64,000 nt of DNA from Hericium rajendrae (taxonomy: Eukaryota > Basidiomycota > Agaricomycetes > Russulales > Hericiaceae), in contig CM065887.1 in assembly GCA_033439255.1 (NCBI GenBank), positions 1,054,001 through 1,118,000 of the forward strand, read 5' to 3'. Numbering within the stretch: the first letter of the stretch is position 1; each line of letters opens with the position of its first letter. The notes below the pieces were generated by a model, which ran no database searches, was not told the origin of the DNA, and saw only the letters and a program-made list of their open reading frames with translations. Position numbers and translations under genes: made by a program. Positions 21,394 through 34,224 of this stretch are shown here, piece after piece.

Positions 21394-22371
21394 TCTGCGC
21401 ATTCGGTCGCCGTTCTTTCTTTCCTTCCTGCTTGCTCTTCTTTCTGAAATTGTTCCTGCCGCGGCTTATTTTTCCCGTTCTCGTTCCCATTTTCGTTGGT
21501 ATGTACGCCCGTGGCTAGTTCACCGTACGTACGTGTTCCCACTCTGCTCCGTACTCATGTCGGCCCTGGATGAAGTTACGACCCGTCATGCTCGGTTCAT
21601 GTCGCCCAGTGTCGCCCGCGCTTCAGGCCTTCTGTCATATCTTGGCGGTATAGCTGTTAGCGACCGCTTTCCTGTTGTTTGCCCACGTCTTTTGCAATTG
21701 TTCGTTTACAAAGTATGTAGCTGGTCTACTTTGATATCGAAAGTGACATCTTGTGTGAACCGTCGTCGTGCAATGGAGATATAATGTGATGCATCCCCGG
21801 AGGACGACTTCCACAGTCGCAAGACATATGACATTCATATCAATGAGCACGCATACAATACGACGACCCGCATCAAACGTTCACCTTCCGTGATTGACAG
21901 TTATCATGACATGTCTGACACCATTACAGACTTAGGCGCACGCGAAAATGTGGAGAACATTGGGGGCCATGACAAGACCACCTCAAACTGTATTTTCTAT
22001 ACAAAAGTATACGTAGTGACACACCCACCCACGATCACGAATCGCGGTGACAGAGGACTGGGGGAAGCGAGAAATCGTACTAGTACAGGCCGAATTGTGG
22101 TGTGACCGAAGCTAAAGGACACGAGCCAAGGACGAAAGCGACGAGTGCTGAGGGAAACGACAGGGCGTGGAAAGGAATTGTGTGGATGAGTGAGTCGAGC
22201 AAGAAAGGCATAAAAAAGAGATAATAAGAGCGAGAAAAGACGAGATACGAATCACACGACGAAATGACGACGATGTCGATGCGCGGCGAGCGCACCGAAG
22301 CTTATGGACTACAAGAAACAGTCAGATAAGACGAGACAAACAACGGCAAGAATGAACGCACTACAAGATGA
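21394..22371. other. Intergenic, no gene seen
   Basis: 3' flanks of two convergent genes. Only short chance frames are present, with no repeats or RNA genes recognised. Confidence 0.5.
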
Positions 22372-23267
22372 TTAGTAGCTGCCGCCGTAGCCGCCACGGC
22401 TGAAGCCGGCCGCCTGTTGGTAGTCGGCGCCGCCCTGGGTGTAGCCGGCCTGAGGGGGGAATGTGCCCTGTTGGCCATACTGCTGGCCGTAACCCTGCTG
22501 GGCACCACCGCCGTAGCCTCCACCCTGGTAGCCGCCGCCCTGGGCACCACCGTAGCCTCCACCGGCATATCCTCCACCACGGCCTCCACCTATGCAACAC
22601 ATACATGAGCGGCGATAACAGTGACATGCAAAGATGATTCATACCGCTGAAGCCTCCACCACCGTAACCAGCTTGGCCACCACCACCGTAGCCTCCTCCA
22701 CCACCGCCGGAGTAGCCTCCGCCACCACCGCCGCTGCCCTTGGCATTGGCAAGGTTGACGCGGATGCGGCGGCCGTCGAGCTCCTGCTCGTTCAGGTTCT
22801 GGATGGCGGCATCAGCCTCCTCATTGGAGGAGTATGTTACGAAGCCGAAGCCGCGGGAGCGACCAGTCTCGCGATCGCGCATGACGATCGACTGCAACAC
22901 AGAACACAATCAGCATCCGGCTGTTGACGCCGTTATGGGCCAAGCGAACAGCGAGACACCACAACACGACGCGGAGATTAGAGACATATGCGCACATCGA
23001 GGATCTGGCCAAACTCCGAGAAGGCCTGTAATGCAGAAGAGCGGGACACGAAATCAGGAATGATCAAGCCTCAGGCTAACGTGTCACACTAACTTGGCGC
23101 AGAGTGTCATCGGTCGTATTCCAACTCAAATTGCTATACCACGGAACGATATACAGAAAAAGCAAAGGCAACTATCAGTCTCACGCTCCCCCCAGCAGGC
23201 AGGAGAAGCGCGCATGAGCAGAAACACAAGCCAACACGACTGACCCAACGTAGACCTTTGCAGACAT
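22372..23267 (-). CDS. Glycine-rich RNA-binding protein (single RRM)
   Basis: Five exons on the minus strand from the ATG at 23265-23267 (MSAKVYVG). RNP2-like VYVGNLSW is split by the first intron. The protein then reads NTTDDTLRQ / [10 protein letters not shown] / [20 protein letters not shown] (RNP1 = RGFGFVTY) / [20 protein letters not shown]. This completes an ~80-residue RRM. The C-terminal half is Gly/Tyr/Gln-rich ([30 protein letters not shown]) and ends GGYGGSY. This is the small cold-inducible GRP/CIRBP-like class, which binds RNA and chaperones it in nucleus and cytoplasm. The introns carry normal GT..AG ends. The low-complexity tail may drive condensate formation (inference from composition). 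Confidence 0.9.
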
Positions 23268-23461
23268 GATGACGATGACGACGACGAAGACGGGATCGAG
23301 GGATTAATACAGGGACGTGAAGCTTGAATCCTGGTACAAGACACGAGAACGGAACGAAACCGAGACCGACGAAACACGGACAGGGGACAGGAAGATACTT
23401 GGCCGAGAGAGGAGAACCTGCTGCGGACCTGGGGGAAGAAAATACTCGCGTCGTCGCGGCC

Positions 23462-23468
23462 TTATATA
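23462..23468 (-). promoter_or_regulatory. TATA box of the glycine-rich RNA-binding gene
   Basis: Minus-strand TATATAA about 195 bp upstream of the ATG at 23267, in a reasonable position for a gene with a 5' leader. Confidence 0.4.
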
Positions 23469-23790
23469 CACTGACCCTTTTTCAGCCTCCGCTCCCTACT
23501 CCGCACTCCGCGCAGGGCCTGGCCCTGGCCTATTTCGGGGTCTGAGCGTCAACAACTCAAAACTAGCGATTCCAACTACGCGGTATATGCAGAAGCCAAT
23601 GTACAGGTATGCAAGGGAGACATGGGGAGATAGATGGTATGAAGAGCATTACTAATGTAGCACGGTGGGTCATAGAAATCGTCAAAATCGTGTATAAGAT
23701 CGTGTGGGACGCGGAGGTGGATAGCGGGTAGCGCAGATGTGTGCGTATGGCAGCCCACAGGCACTGAAGCACCTGTCACGCCGGCGGTGT

Positions 23791-26700
23791 TCACATCAGC
23801 GTGCTCTTCCGCTTCTTCTTATCCTTCTTCTCCTTTTTCCTCTCCTTGTCCTTGTCCGCCTCGCTCTGGATGCTCGGGCTCGGACTGGGGCTGCCCGGCA
23901 CCGCGCTCGACTGGCGCGCGGACGAGCTCTCCCGCTTCAGTGCGTTCGGGACGAGCGACGCGATCGATGCCGCGGACCCCTGGCGCCGGCCTGAAATGGA
24001 GATCCGCCGCGCGAGCCGCTGGAAGTTCTGCGACGAGATCCGCTTGCGCTTAGGCTCGCTCTCAGGGTCTGGGGTGCCAGTGCGGGGCGGCGTCGACACT
24101 TCGGGCACGAACGTGACACCAGGGCTCGTAACGGGGAGGACCTCCGCCGACCGCACCGACGGGGCCACCTGCGACGCGGCGTCGCTTGCCGCACTTGGGA
24201 ATGCAATGGGCGCGGATGGACCGGCCGCCTCGGGCTCGTCGGACGCGGGGAACGCAACGGGGGTAGGGAATGCAACAGGGGCAGTGTCCGCGGGGGCGGC
24301 ATCCTCGCTCGTCGCGGGCGCGATGCTCGGGTCTTCCTCCTTCACCTCCTCAGCAACCTGGATGGCCGTGGGGATAACTTCGGGTGATTCGATGACTACT
24401 TCCACTTCTGCCGTGTGCTCGGCATCGACAGGCGCTGGGATGTCCTCAGGCTTCTGGATGGGAACGTCCTGCTCAACCTGGTACCCCGTGGCCGCCTCCT
24501 TCTGGGAAGCCGCTTCCACAGGTTCCTCTGACGCCGAAATCTGGTCTGCCCACATGCCTGCGAAGAGCCCATTCTGCTCGATGAGCTCCTTGTGACTGCC
24601 CTGCTCGACGATCTGACCATCTTTGAGGACAAGAATACTAGGAAGAGATGCGTGGTCAGCGGTTGTGATAAGAGAAAGAGGGCAGCGCTGAGCTCACAGG
24701 TCTGCGGAAGCAATGGTCTGTGCGGATATGAATGGCACCATAGTCAGAATAGGATTTCGAAGACGGCGCGAGCTACATACGGAGAGACGATGCGCAATCG
24801 ATAGCGACGAGCGCCCTTGCATAAGGTTCTGGAGGGCCTTCTGAATATCCCGTTCGGTCGATGTGTCCAGCGCACTGCCACAAATGTAAGACGGAATCCT
24901 GATATCCGCGCGATGACAGCGTACCTTGTCGCCTCGTCCAATAGCAACACAGGAGGGTTCTTCAGTAAGGTCCGCGCAATCGCAACACGCTGCTTCTCGC
25001 CGCCGCTCAGCCTAATACCGCGCTCGCCGACCTTCGTCTCATAACCGTCAGGGAAGTTGACGATCTTGTCGTGCATCTGCGCGGCCTTTGCAGCCTCCTC
25101 GATCTCTTCCTGGCTTGCACCGAACTTCCCATAGCTGCCAACACGTATCAGCATATAGTCAGCCGCGCGTGGACAAGGCAAGTACGTACCCAATGTTGTA
25201 CGCAATGCTGGCATTGAACAAAACCGAGTCCTGGGGCACAACGCCGATTGCCTTGCGCAGACTGGCCTGGGTAACGTCGCGAATATCCTGGCCGTCGATG
25301 GTGATGCGGCCCTCGCCCTCCTGCAGATCGTAGAACCGGTACAGCAGGCGCAGGATCGTCGACTTGCCGGCACCGGACTCGCCAACGAGGGCAACGGAGC
25401 TTCCTTTCGGTACCTTGAAGGACACGCCCTTGAGCGCAGTCGTGCGACCATCGTACGAGAAGCTGACGTTGTCTGCGTAAAAGACGACGATGAGCCGTTG
25501 AAAATGGACAAAGCATGCGGATCCCTTACCGAACTCGATCTCGCCGTTGTTCACAATCAAATCCGGCGCATTCGGCTTATCGTTGATCTCGGTGGGCTCG
25601 CTGAGGAGCTTAAGCAGGCGCTCGGTATCCACCAACGACTGATTCATCGAACGGTAGATGTAGCCGAGGCTGTTGAGTGGGCCATACAGCTGAGTGAGGT
25701 AGGTGACGAAGAAGACGAAGTCACTGGCAGAGAGCTCGCCGCTCGTAACGCGGAGCGCGACGATCAAGGAGCCGATGAGCAGACCAACGGTCTATAGATC
25801 ATTTAGCACTGATTCTGAAGAGACGAAATGACTGCTTACGATAATGAAGTTCTGCACAAGATTGAGCAGGTTCAGAGAAACTGCAGCAGACGTTATAAAT
25901 ATCCACACCACCGAACGCCCAAATTGTAGACTCACGGATGACGCGGTACTCCAGAGACTGGTATTCCCGGATAGCGTCGCCATAGCGCGCGCCCTCATGC
26001 TCCTCCCCGTTGAAGTACTTCACCGTCTCGTAGTTAAGCAAGCAATCGGTATGAATGCCACGAGTGACCACATCGCGGTCGTTCATCTGCCTCCGCAGCT
26101 TCGTGCGCCACCTTGTCAAGATCACGCTGGCGGAAACTGCTCGCATCCCAATTAGCCGCTGATTCAAAGTTTCGCCGTACGCGACGCACCATAGGCAACC
26201 ATAACGAAGAAAATGACGACGGCCAGCGTCCAGTCCAGTTTGACAGTGAATACGACAAGCGCGACCACGATATCGAAGAACGTCGGGACGACGCTGAATA
26301 AAATGAGCTCGAGGGTATGGTTGATCGCCGCGCCACGATCGAGGATACGGAGGACCTCTCCGGTCTTGCGCCGCGTGTGGAAGGCGAAAGACAGGTTCAG
26401 CAAATGTCTGAAGGACAGCTGCGACATCTCTAATGAAATTTCGTGAATCAGCTTTCATAATTCCATCGGGAACACAAGAGAGCGTACCGCGGTCAGAATA
26501 TTGCATGACGGGCGCCCAGAATGTCTAAATCGCGCATATATCAGCATGAGAAACACCACGATGAAGAGAACCTTACATCGCGCAGGGCATTCAGACCTCC
26601 ACTGCTCTGCAAGAAGCGCAAGAAAACGTATCCAAACAGGTAAGGCCACGGCGAGCGCCCATCGCCTTTCTCGAAAATGGAAACGAGCTCTGAAAGCACG

Positions 26701-27910
26701 AGCGGAACCGCGAAGTTCACGAAGCGGCCGACAATAAGCAAGAGAATGCACAGGAACTGCGATTATAATTTATGAGCGCCCGATGCAACGAGACAGACGC
26801 GTGTGACTCACAGCGAGGAACTGGAGCCCGCGGCTCTTTGACGGCCAGAGGTACGGCGTGATGCGCTGGAGGCGCTCCCAGACCTCGCTCCACGACGGGT
26901 CGAGGTTAACCTCCTTGTCCTTCGAACTGGGCTTGAATGGGCCCTGGCGGGTCGGGTCCGGTGTGTGTGCGCGCGTTGTGGGGCTGGACGCGGTGTTGGG
27001 CTGGGACACGGTGCTGCGGAAAGTTCCATACTTGCTGCTATCGGCGGGGACAGATAAGCCCGTCGACGGCGGCGAGCCGCCATCGGCGTGCTGCAGCAGC
27101 GATGCGGTTGCAGCGGCTTCCAGCCCATCGGCAGATGCGACAGATGCGTATGCGATGCGCGGGGTGATGAGCGCGAAGAATAGCGGTACAAGCAGGAGAA
27201 CACGGAGGGCGGGGAACACAAAGTGGAGCAGGCTCTCCACGGAGACTGGCAGGGGGTACGTCGGGGGGGCTGGAAAATAAGGTTTTAGGGTGGCGCGGAT
27301 AGGCAATAAGACGGTACACACTGTCTTTCGGGAGGGTGACACCGAAGAGGACGACGAGAGCAATGTCCAGGACGAGCGAGACGGTAATGGCGGCTTTCAG
27401 ACGTCTGAGGAACCAGACATCGACGCCTTGCACCTCTTTCCATGCGCCCAGTGCGGCGAGGCCGGAGAAGCCGATGAGACCCACAAGGGCATTGACCTCA
27501 ATACCAGAGCGGTAGGGCCAGTTTTTGGAGATAACAGCGTACACAACAAAGGTGAGACCATCAAGAAGGTAAGTAAGAGACGCAAGAGAGAGAAGAGCTA
27601 GAATGAGGGCACGACGCGGCGTGCGAGTGGCGACGACGACAGAGGTGATAGGTGAGGGTGAGGGCGGGGGCTTGGCCTTGGTGAAGACAATGGAGAGCGC
27701 CGCAAGGGTGACGAGTGCAGGCGATAGGACGCGGAGGACGAAGAGCGCTGTGGAGAGGGGGGTGGTAGGGGACACTACCATGATGCCTCTGTCGTCGACG
27801 GCGAGCTCGTCGTCGTCGTCGGGATCGTTATGGTCGTCAGAAGAGAAAAGAAAGGAGGAGCGAGAGGCGCGTGGACGTAAGCGCGCGGGCGGTTGGCTCT
27901 TATGCCTCAT
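23791..27910 (-). CDS. Hmt1/ABCB6-like ABC half-transporter
   Basis: A multi-exon minus-strand gene from the ATG at 27910 to the TGA at 23791. Exon 1 (to ~27322) encodes an N-terminal domain with several hydrophobic helices (LITPRIAYA lies in the next exon), as in the TMD0 of Hmt1/ABCB6 proteins. The main membrane domain covers ~26.8-25.7 kb ([55 protein letters not shown]). The nucleotide-binding domain has Walker [10 protein letters not shown] (~25380), the Q-loop GVVPQD, signature LSGGEKQR (~25000) and Walker [10 protein letters not shown] ~200-residue Ala/Pro/Glu-rich tail ends in a Lys-rich stretch. Family members pump metal-thiol conjugates, glutathione adducts or porphyrins across vacuolar or mitochondrial membranes. 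A vacuolar heavy-metal tolerance role is the likeliest reading; the substrate is not shown. Confidence 0.88.
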
Positions 27911-28835
27911 CAGACCGGCGCATGTGGCCGGCAGCGGCTAACCCACAGCTTCGCCTCGCTCTTCACCTTCTATCACTTATTTGGCGTTATACTGCGTGCT
28001 ATCATATCGAATCAGAGCCCGACGTGCCTGCGATAACGGCTCCAACATCGCCCACCCGAGCCTCTTGTCCATCCTATTGCCTCGTGTTTCGTGACGCTCT
28101 AGCTGACATCTTCGATGTCTTCGCGAATTTGCTTATTGACCTAACATATGCCGTATGTACTGGCCGCCCACTTTCCACACACAAACATCCGTCGTCTGAC
28201 AATAAGCTCACCGGAGTTTGCTGTCAGTACAGCATAAAGATTCGCAGCACATGATGTCCCTCCCTGCCTCGCGACAAACGGGAGGCAAACATACAGGAGC
28301 GACGCCGATCGCGATCATGTGCACTGCTTCCAGACGAGAGCCTTCCTCACATCAGTATTCTTTCCAGCAAAGTCCAATCACAAGATGTGTTCGCCGAGCA
28401 CCGCCTTAGGCATGTATGATCTCGACGGTGCTCCCATGATATGATATGCTGCAATACACACCGTACTTCGGACGTGATACATGCTCCTGCGAGTCCATGT
28501 CCATACCGCCGTCGCGAAGCTCGCGGTAATGCAGACGGATCAAGCGTGCGCCTTCGTTCCACAGCAGAAATGTTGCGCGCCCGCAACACGCGCAGCGGAA
28601 CTAGGGTGCTACACCCGATGATCTACGGAACAAACCGAGATGTACAGATACACTACGACGTACGCAACCTCATACCTTGAAAGGTCTCCGCCGTGTGATC
28701 CGCGAGACCATGATAATACTGCTCAGCATAAATCGTATATCCTCTACGCACGGCAGGTTAGGTTACATAGTGCCAGACATATGCGAAGTCGCACCTTGAA
28801 GCTGTAATCTCCACGCCTGGGTTTCTAGGCGGCAC
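27911..28835. other. Intergenic, no gene seen
   Basis: Upstream region of the ABC transporter and 3' flank of the small gene at 28836. Only short frames without recognisable content. Confidence 0.5.
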
Positions 28836-29138
28836 TCATGCCGCGTTCTCGAGCCCAGCAACGACCTCGCCCAGCACGCCACGCACCTCCTCCACACGCT
28901 GGCCCTGCGTCTCCACGTCCCCGCGATTTTGGAGCCGGATCGCGCTCCGCGCCTCGCGCACAAACTCGTATGAGCACTGAAGCGACTTCTCAATGGCATT
29001 GTCGGCTGGCGTATTGCTTGCTGCAGTGGAATGCGGCCCGGGGAGGACGGAGGAAAGGTCGAGATCGGAGGCGCGGAGGAGGGCGAGGTCGCGCAGGGTG
29101 TCTTCGAGCGGCAGGGGGGCCTTGTCTTTCGACGACAT
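28836..29138 (-). CDS. Small hypothetical protein, 100 aa
   Basis: A single-exon frame from the ATG at 29138 to the stop at 28836. The sequence MSSKDKAPLPLEDTLRDLAL has mixed charged and hydrophobic residues. Two likely amphipathic helices are seen: NAIEKSLQCSYEFVREARSA and the C-terminal GQRVEEVRGVLGEVVAGLEN. The composition looks like a real small helical adaptor-type protein rather than a chance frame, and the opposite-strand frames are Arg-rich shadows. No family was recognised and no membrane segment is present. A subunit of a small coiled-coil complex is possible but is only a guess. Confidence 0.55.
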   Translation of the reverse strand: MSSKDKAPLPLEDTLRDLALLRASDLDLSSVLPGPHSTAASNTPADNAIEKSLQCSYEFVREARSAIRLQNRGDVETQGQRVEEVRGVLGEVVAGLENAA

Positions 29139-30330
29139 TAATGCTGCGGCGGGATGGACGATGTATATATTTCGTGGGTGCCAGTGGGCGCCTGGCGATG
29201 GTGACGGTGCGGTTAGAGATGATGGTAAAGCTTATGTAAGACGAACGAGGCAAGTCGACAAAAGGACAAAGACTCCGGCTCATGGTGTCCGGGGACCTTT
29301 GTTGCTGAAACTGGCTGGCCTGTCGTTGACGTTTATTTGTCGGTAGGTCCTACTATCATATGGACATAGAGACAGATATCAGTACTTAAAGTCCATGCAT
29401 GGTATACCAGCAGTGTTATCTTGCTGGCCTGCATCGTCTGGAAGGACCGCGCGCGAAGTTAATCACCTGACCGCGACACGTCAAAAACGCGGACAACCCG
29501 AAAAGTTCCATATCCGGCACAATCTGGTGTACTCAGTACCGAGACGCGCGCGCCATTAACCCCCCTCCCTGTCTTCTATGCTACCACATCGCATATACCC
29601 GCATAGATCACCGATAAGTCTGACGAAAGTACTGCCTCGTCATGGGGTTGTACTCCAAACATTCCATTGTAACGCCAACTGTTGAGCTTTCCCCGATCCC
29701 GGCCCTTGAATCCCCAGCGAAAAGCTCGCAAACACCACAACATTTCAGACGTACAGTGTAAGGTCAGCGACAATGGGCTGTAAAGTCCTTAAGAGATCCG
29801 CATCTGCTCATTCTGATTATTCACCTTCAGTTTGGCGGTCGCTGAACTCACCCAGACCTACATGATAAACTGTTAACTACTTCGCCAAGTTCGAATCCTA
29901 TGGCCACGTCAACTTTGTTCTGGTCTTTGCAATGCTCTGCAAGGTCAAGAGGCCGTCAGAGGGTATTCTAGCTTGCATTCGTTGATCCGGGCTTAGAGCC
30001 TTCCTTACATCCATCAAACTTCGTAGAAAGGCATCCTCATATTCTTAGGTGCCCGATCAGTCATTCTAACCAAATCTACGCTCTACTTTCAATCTTGACA
30101 GCCTCGAAGATGGCGCAAAACGGCAACGTCTGTGCAACCTTCGTACGTAAAAGCGGTAAAAGCATAGGCGCTTTCGCGAACCATGAACACGGTCACGTGC
30201 ACGTGTTCCTGCGCTAGGTTGTTCGCCTTTGTTCGCCGCCGCTTCATTGTGCAGCCCACGACGAGCTCATGAACCCGCTCACGACGGTTTCGACTACAGC
30301 ATCATTTCTGTCTGACCATATACTATCAAA
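29139..30330. other. Intergenic, no gene seen
   Basis: Divergent upstream regions of the genes at 28836 (-) and 30331 (+). A B-box-like GTTCGAATCC occurs near 29890, but no tRNA fold can be drawn around it. Confidence 0.45.
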
Positions 30331-33300
30331 ATGACGGCGGCACATTCCTCGGGCAGCCAGCTCACAGTCTCGCGCATCCACCGACTCCTGCGCCCCCTCC
30401 GCAACAAATGCGCCAATCTCGCCAGCCTGTCAACCTCCAGATCGGGCTCATCCATCATCACCTATGCCTCACGCGCCAACTCGACCGCGTGGACGAACGA
30501 CCTCCCGCCGCTCGAGACCATTCCCCGCCCGCGCGTCATCCTCATGCGCCTCCACCTCCGCACGAAATATCAAGCGAAGCTCGCGCTCTCGCAGAAGGTC
30601 TGGGACATACTCGACACTTTTGAGAACATCCTGCAGGCTGCCTTTGGGAAGAAGATGCAGGAGGGGCAGACGGGGCGGATGCTGACGTTGACGGAGATGT
30701 GTGCGGCGGTCGTGGGGGAGAACCTGCAGGAGGAGATTGCGCGGGAGGAGGAGGACTGCGAAGATAGAGACGGCGGCGAAGAGGAAGCGGGGCTTGCCGT
30801 TGTGAATGAGCTGTATGAGGCCATTCCGGAGGATCTTCGCAAGTACGTTGCTCGGTCTATATCTCAGATATGATGTTAACCTGGATACCGGCAGGTGGAC
30901 GCTCGTCACGCATGCTATTACAATCATCTTGGAGATATGTCCCCACCATCCGACACTGCTCGTCTCCCTTCTTAGCCAGACGATGAAACGCGGCCTTGCT
31001 CGGGATTCGCAGACGCTTCTGTACGCCCTTCTGTCCGTCGCGATCGGCGCTCGGCGGTCCTCCATCTACCCTACACCGATATGCCACCCATCTCACGCAT
31101 CATACCTCCAAGACCTCAGCGAAACCTGGACTGCCACCGGCAGCGCGTACTTCTCCCAGCGAACATTTATGCACATCCTAGCCGACGTCCTTTGCGAAAC
31201 CGAGTCCCCACATGTATGGAAATGCAAGGCTCTCTCACGCTGCACGCGGAGCATCCGTAGCACCGACTTTCCCGCCTTCCTATATACTGTCGACACCCTC
31301 ACCGAAGTCATCGGCCGCATCCGCTCACGCCGACGCGCCCCCAGGGGAAAGTCGCCCAGATCCAAGGCCGCCCCGCGCGAGCACGAAGAGCTGCGCGTCC
31401 GCCTCACCAAATGGTTCCGCTCCATCTCCGATCACCCCGCCTTCGACCCCGACACCACCAACGCGTCCACGGAGGAATACCAAGCCATCGTCTCCTCCGT
31501 TGTCCGCGCGCGCCACTGGGGCATCCATCTCTGCAGCGCGGACGCGGACGCCTCTACCGACCCCACAACCATCGAACTACCCAGCGCGCTCGTCTGCCTC
31601 GCCGTGCAGTGTCTCTCCGCGCCTCTCTTCTCGACCCTCGGCCCCGTCGACAGCAGCGCGCTCGCGGGCCTGCTGCGCGACGTGCACCCCGCGACGTCGA
31701 CGTGCGACGAGCTCGTGCAGCAGCACTTTGCCGCGGGCCCCGACTTCGCGGGCGTCATGCGCGCGCTGCGGGGCACCGCCGCGGCGCTGCGCGCACACGC
31801 GCTCGCCGCGCTGGAGGCGTCGTTCTGGGTATGTGCGCTGCGGCACTTCGAGCGCGATGCGGGCGCGGCGCGCGGGGAGCGCACACAGCTGATGGAGGCG
31901 GTAAGCGAGGCGGAGCGGCTTCGCTTTGCGGGCGGCGGCGGGGAGGGCGAGTGGGAGTGGGAGGAGATGATCGGATGCTGGGTGCGCCGCGCGCCGGAAG
32001 TGGTGGACTCGGTGGTGCGCGTACAGAAGCTTGGGGGACTGGCGACGGGCCGCACGCGCGCGGCGGTGCCGTTTCGGGCGGGGGCTAGGACGAAGCCGGC
32101 GTCTGTGTCGTCGAGCTCGGCGTCGTCGTCGCGGCAGTCGAGCTCGCAGCAGTCGTCGAGTTCGCGGGGGTCGAAACGTTTCGGGGCGTCCACGCCGCCT
32201 ACCGACCTTGGGGAATCGGAGGGGGAGACTAGCGATGGAGAGTGGGATCCAGAGGAGGATCCACTGTTGCTCTCGCCGCGGAGGAAGAGGCGGAAGATTG
32301 TGCTTACGCCGACGCGGCAGCCGAGTGTGGAGTCGAGCGAGGAGGAAGACAGTCCGCGGCATGCTCAGGACGATTCCACGGCACGTCTGCCTTCCGATGA
32401 TGTTACGAGCGAGGAAGAAGGTGGGCGACGACGCCATGCTTTCAAGGCTGCATCTCGAACGTCGAGGATGCGTGTGGTGTTAACGGATGACGAGGATGAG
32501 AAGGAACGACCGCAGGAGCTCCCCAAGCGTACTCGCGAAGAATTCAAGGCTCGCGCTTCGGCGAGCCTCTTCAAAGGCACTAAATATCCGTCACCTTTGC
32601 ATGTTGGCAGGGATACGGCCCATTCGTCAAGGAGGCGCCTGGTGATGTCCGATGAGGAGGAGGACGAGCAGCCGGAGCCCTTGCCCTTGTCTTTCACGAA
32701 CAGAACACGTCTGATCTATTTTGAAGATGATGACGACGAGCCTGAGGAATCTTCGGTGTCAATCAAGCACGCAGTCTCCCGTGCCCAGTTTCTGCCCGAC
32801 GAAGAAGACGAAGGTTCCGCTGGCGAAGATCATGCATCTCAAGACGAATCCGACACATTGAAAGGCGAAATGGACACATACGAACCTACCCAATCGCAGT
32901 CCGACGATGGTACGACCGACGAGGAGCCGCCGCGTCCTTCAATGCACCGCGAGCGCGCGATGAAGCAGCGACGTCGCCTATCGAACTTCGCGTCGCTGCT
33001 GAAGGACGCGCAGCGGAGCGTTACGGACTTACGGGCGGAGCGGCGGGCTAGCCAGTCTGGTGTCCGCACCCGAGTACACATTACACAACCTGGTGTGCGC
33101 GAGGAGCGAACGGCCAGCCGTGCTAGCCAGGCCCGTGCACCTCCAGCCTTACCTCGTAGTTCCCATTCCAGCATTCGCAACGACGTCCAACACCATATAG
33201 GCCCGCGAAATCCCATCCATAGAGATACCCACCGACCAAACACTGCCGCAACATGCATTAGCGCAGAGATGCAGCCGCATGCAAATCCGAGGAAAAGACA

Positions 33301-33430
33301 GCGGCATGCTGGTCCTCCTCCGCGTATGGCGGCCACAGGCCACCCCTCGTTGTCCCAGAGTAGGAGGCGTGATCCGGTCGTCCCTGCGTCGGATGACTCA
33401 TTGAATCTGTTTGCGTATAGCGATACCTAG
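30331..33430 (+). CDS. Large acidic, Ser-rich hypothetical protein (nuclear type)
   Basis: Two exons, 30331-30842 and 30895-33430, joined by a 52-nt intron (GTACGT...GCAG) that reads EDLRK-WTLVTHA across the junction, giving about 1,016 residues. The N-terminal ~480 residues look folded and helical (VILMRLHLRTKYQAKLALSQ; TLLVSLLSQTMKRGLARDSQ; YFSQRTFMHILADVLCETES). The C-terminal half is disordered. It has Ser runs near 32100-32170 and repeated acidic-serine patches (SSEEEDSP, SDEEEDEQPEPL, DEEDEGSAGED) alternating with basic stretches (PRRKRRKI), as in chromatin or nucleolar proteins. No known domain was recognised. The acidic patches look like casein kinase 2 sites, an inference from pattern only. 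Confidence 0.8.
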
Positions 33431-34224
33431 ATTAGGTCCATTAACGGTTTTGTTTATTGCATTTGTATGACTCTCCATCATATCGCATACACCCGGATCC
33501 CTTGGCCGATCCATCGAGTTGTCAACCCACCATCATCATTTAGTGTTTATCGCATGTCTTGTCTAGCAATTTCAGCTTGTTGTCCTTTGCTTTGTGGGCA
33601 TGACGGGGGCGGGGGATGGTGCGTAGGAGATGATGAAGAATGCGAAGGTGAGTCAAAACGGCCTCCATCTTAGCATACATGTTCAGGAGGTGCACTTGCA
33701 CTGTGCACGTGCTCAGACGCATCTTGCAATTGCATGCGGAGTCGAACCCGCAGATGCGGTTCTTATTCACTTTGTACTTAAATTTTCGAAGGGAACGACT
33801 CGTCGATGCCTGTGGAAAGTGAAATACGAAGCCTTGCACACGCACAAGGTCAAACTAGAGAAAAGTTGAATCCATGCTCTCGCTGGCGAACAATGAACGT
33901 CACATCCAAGCACCGTGTAAGCGCCCATTGACAAGATCGTCAGACGCCCGGGGAGTAGCGTCACTGCAGAGGAATGTACTGAATGCTGGCAAGCAGGCTG
34001 ACATTCACGGTGGACCTTAGCAACTAAAGTATGTGGTATAGAATCAATTCCAGTGCATACATGCAACATGATGCCAGACACAAGTAGCACAGTCAACTTG
34101 AGCAACATGACAAGGGATATAGTATTACAAGTGTCCGATACAGTATCCTTAACATCACGCAAGGTATAAGTACAACCGGGCTGCCACAAGCTCGGCAACA
34201 ACAAAAAGGCAAGAAGGAACGGCG
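33431..34224. other. Intergenic, no gene seen
   Basis: 3' flanks of two convergent genes. A T-arm-like motif near 33750 (minus strand) lacks an A box and acceptor partner. Confidence 0.45.

Noticed and set aside
22361-22909. Plus-strand Val/Ala/Thr-rich frames opposite the RRM gene
   Set aside because: Antisense shadows of Gly codons in the glycine-rich tail.
23801-24595. 264-codon plus-strand frame opposite the ABC transporter tail
   Set aside because: Antisense of a low-complexity Ala/Glu/Ser region; the minus-strand frame joins the ABC domain through proper introns.
29840-29920. B-box-like AGTTCGAATCC on the plus strand
   Set aside because: No cloverleaf or A box upstream.
33720-33800. 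Possible tRNA gene (TGCGGGTTCGACTCCGCA on the minus strand)
   Set aside because: The T-arm-like stem is good, but no A box or acceptor stem can be found at the right distance.
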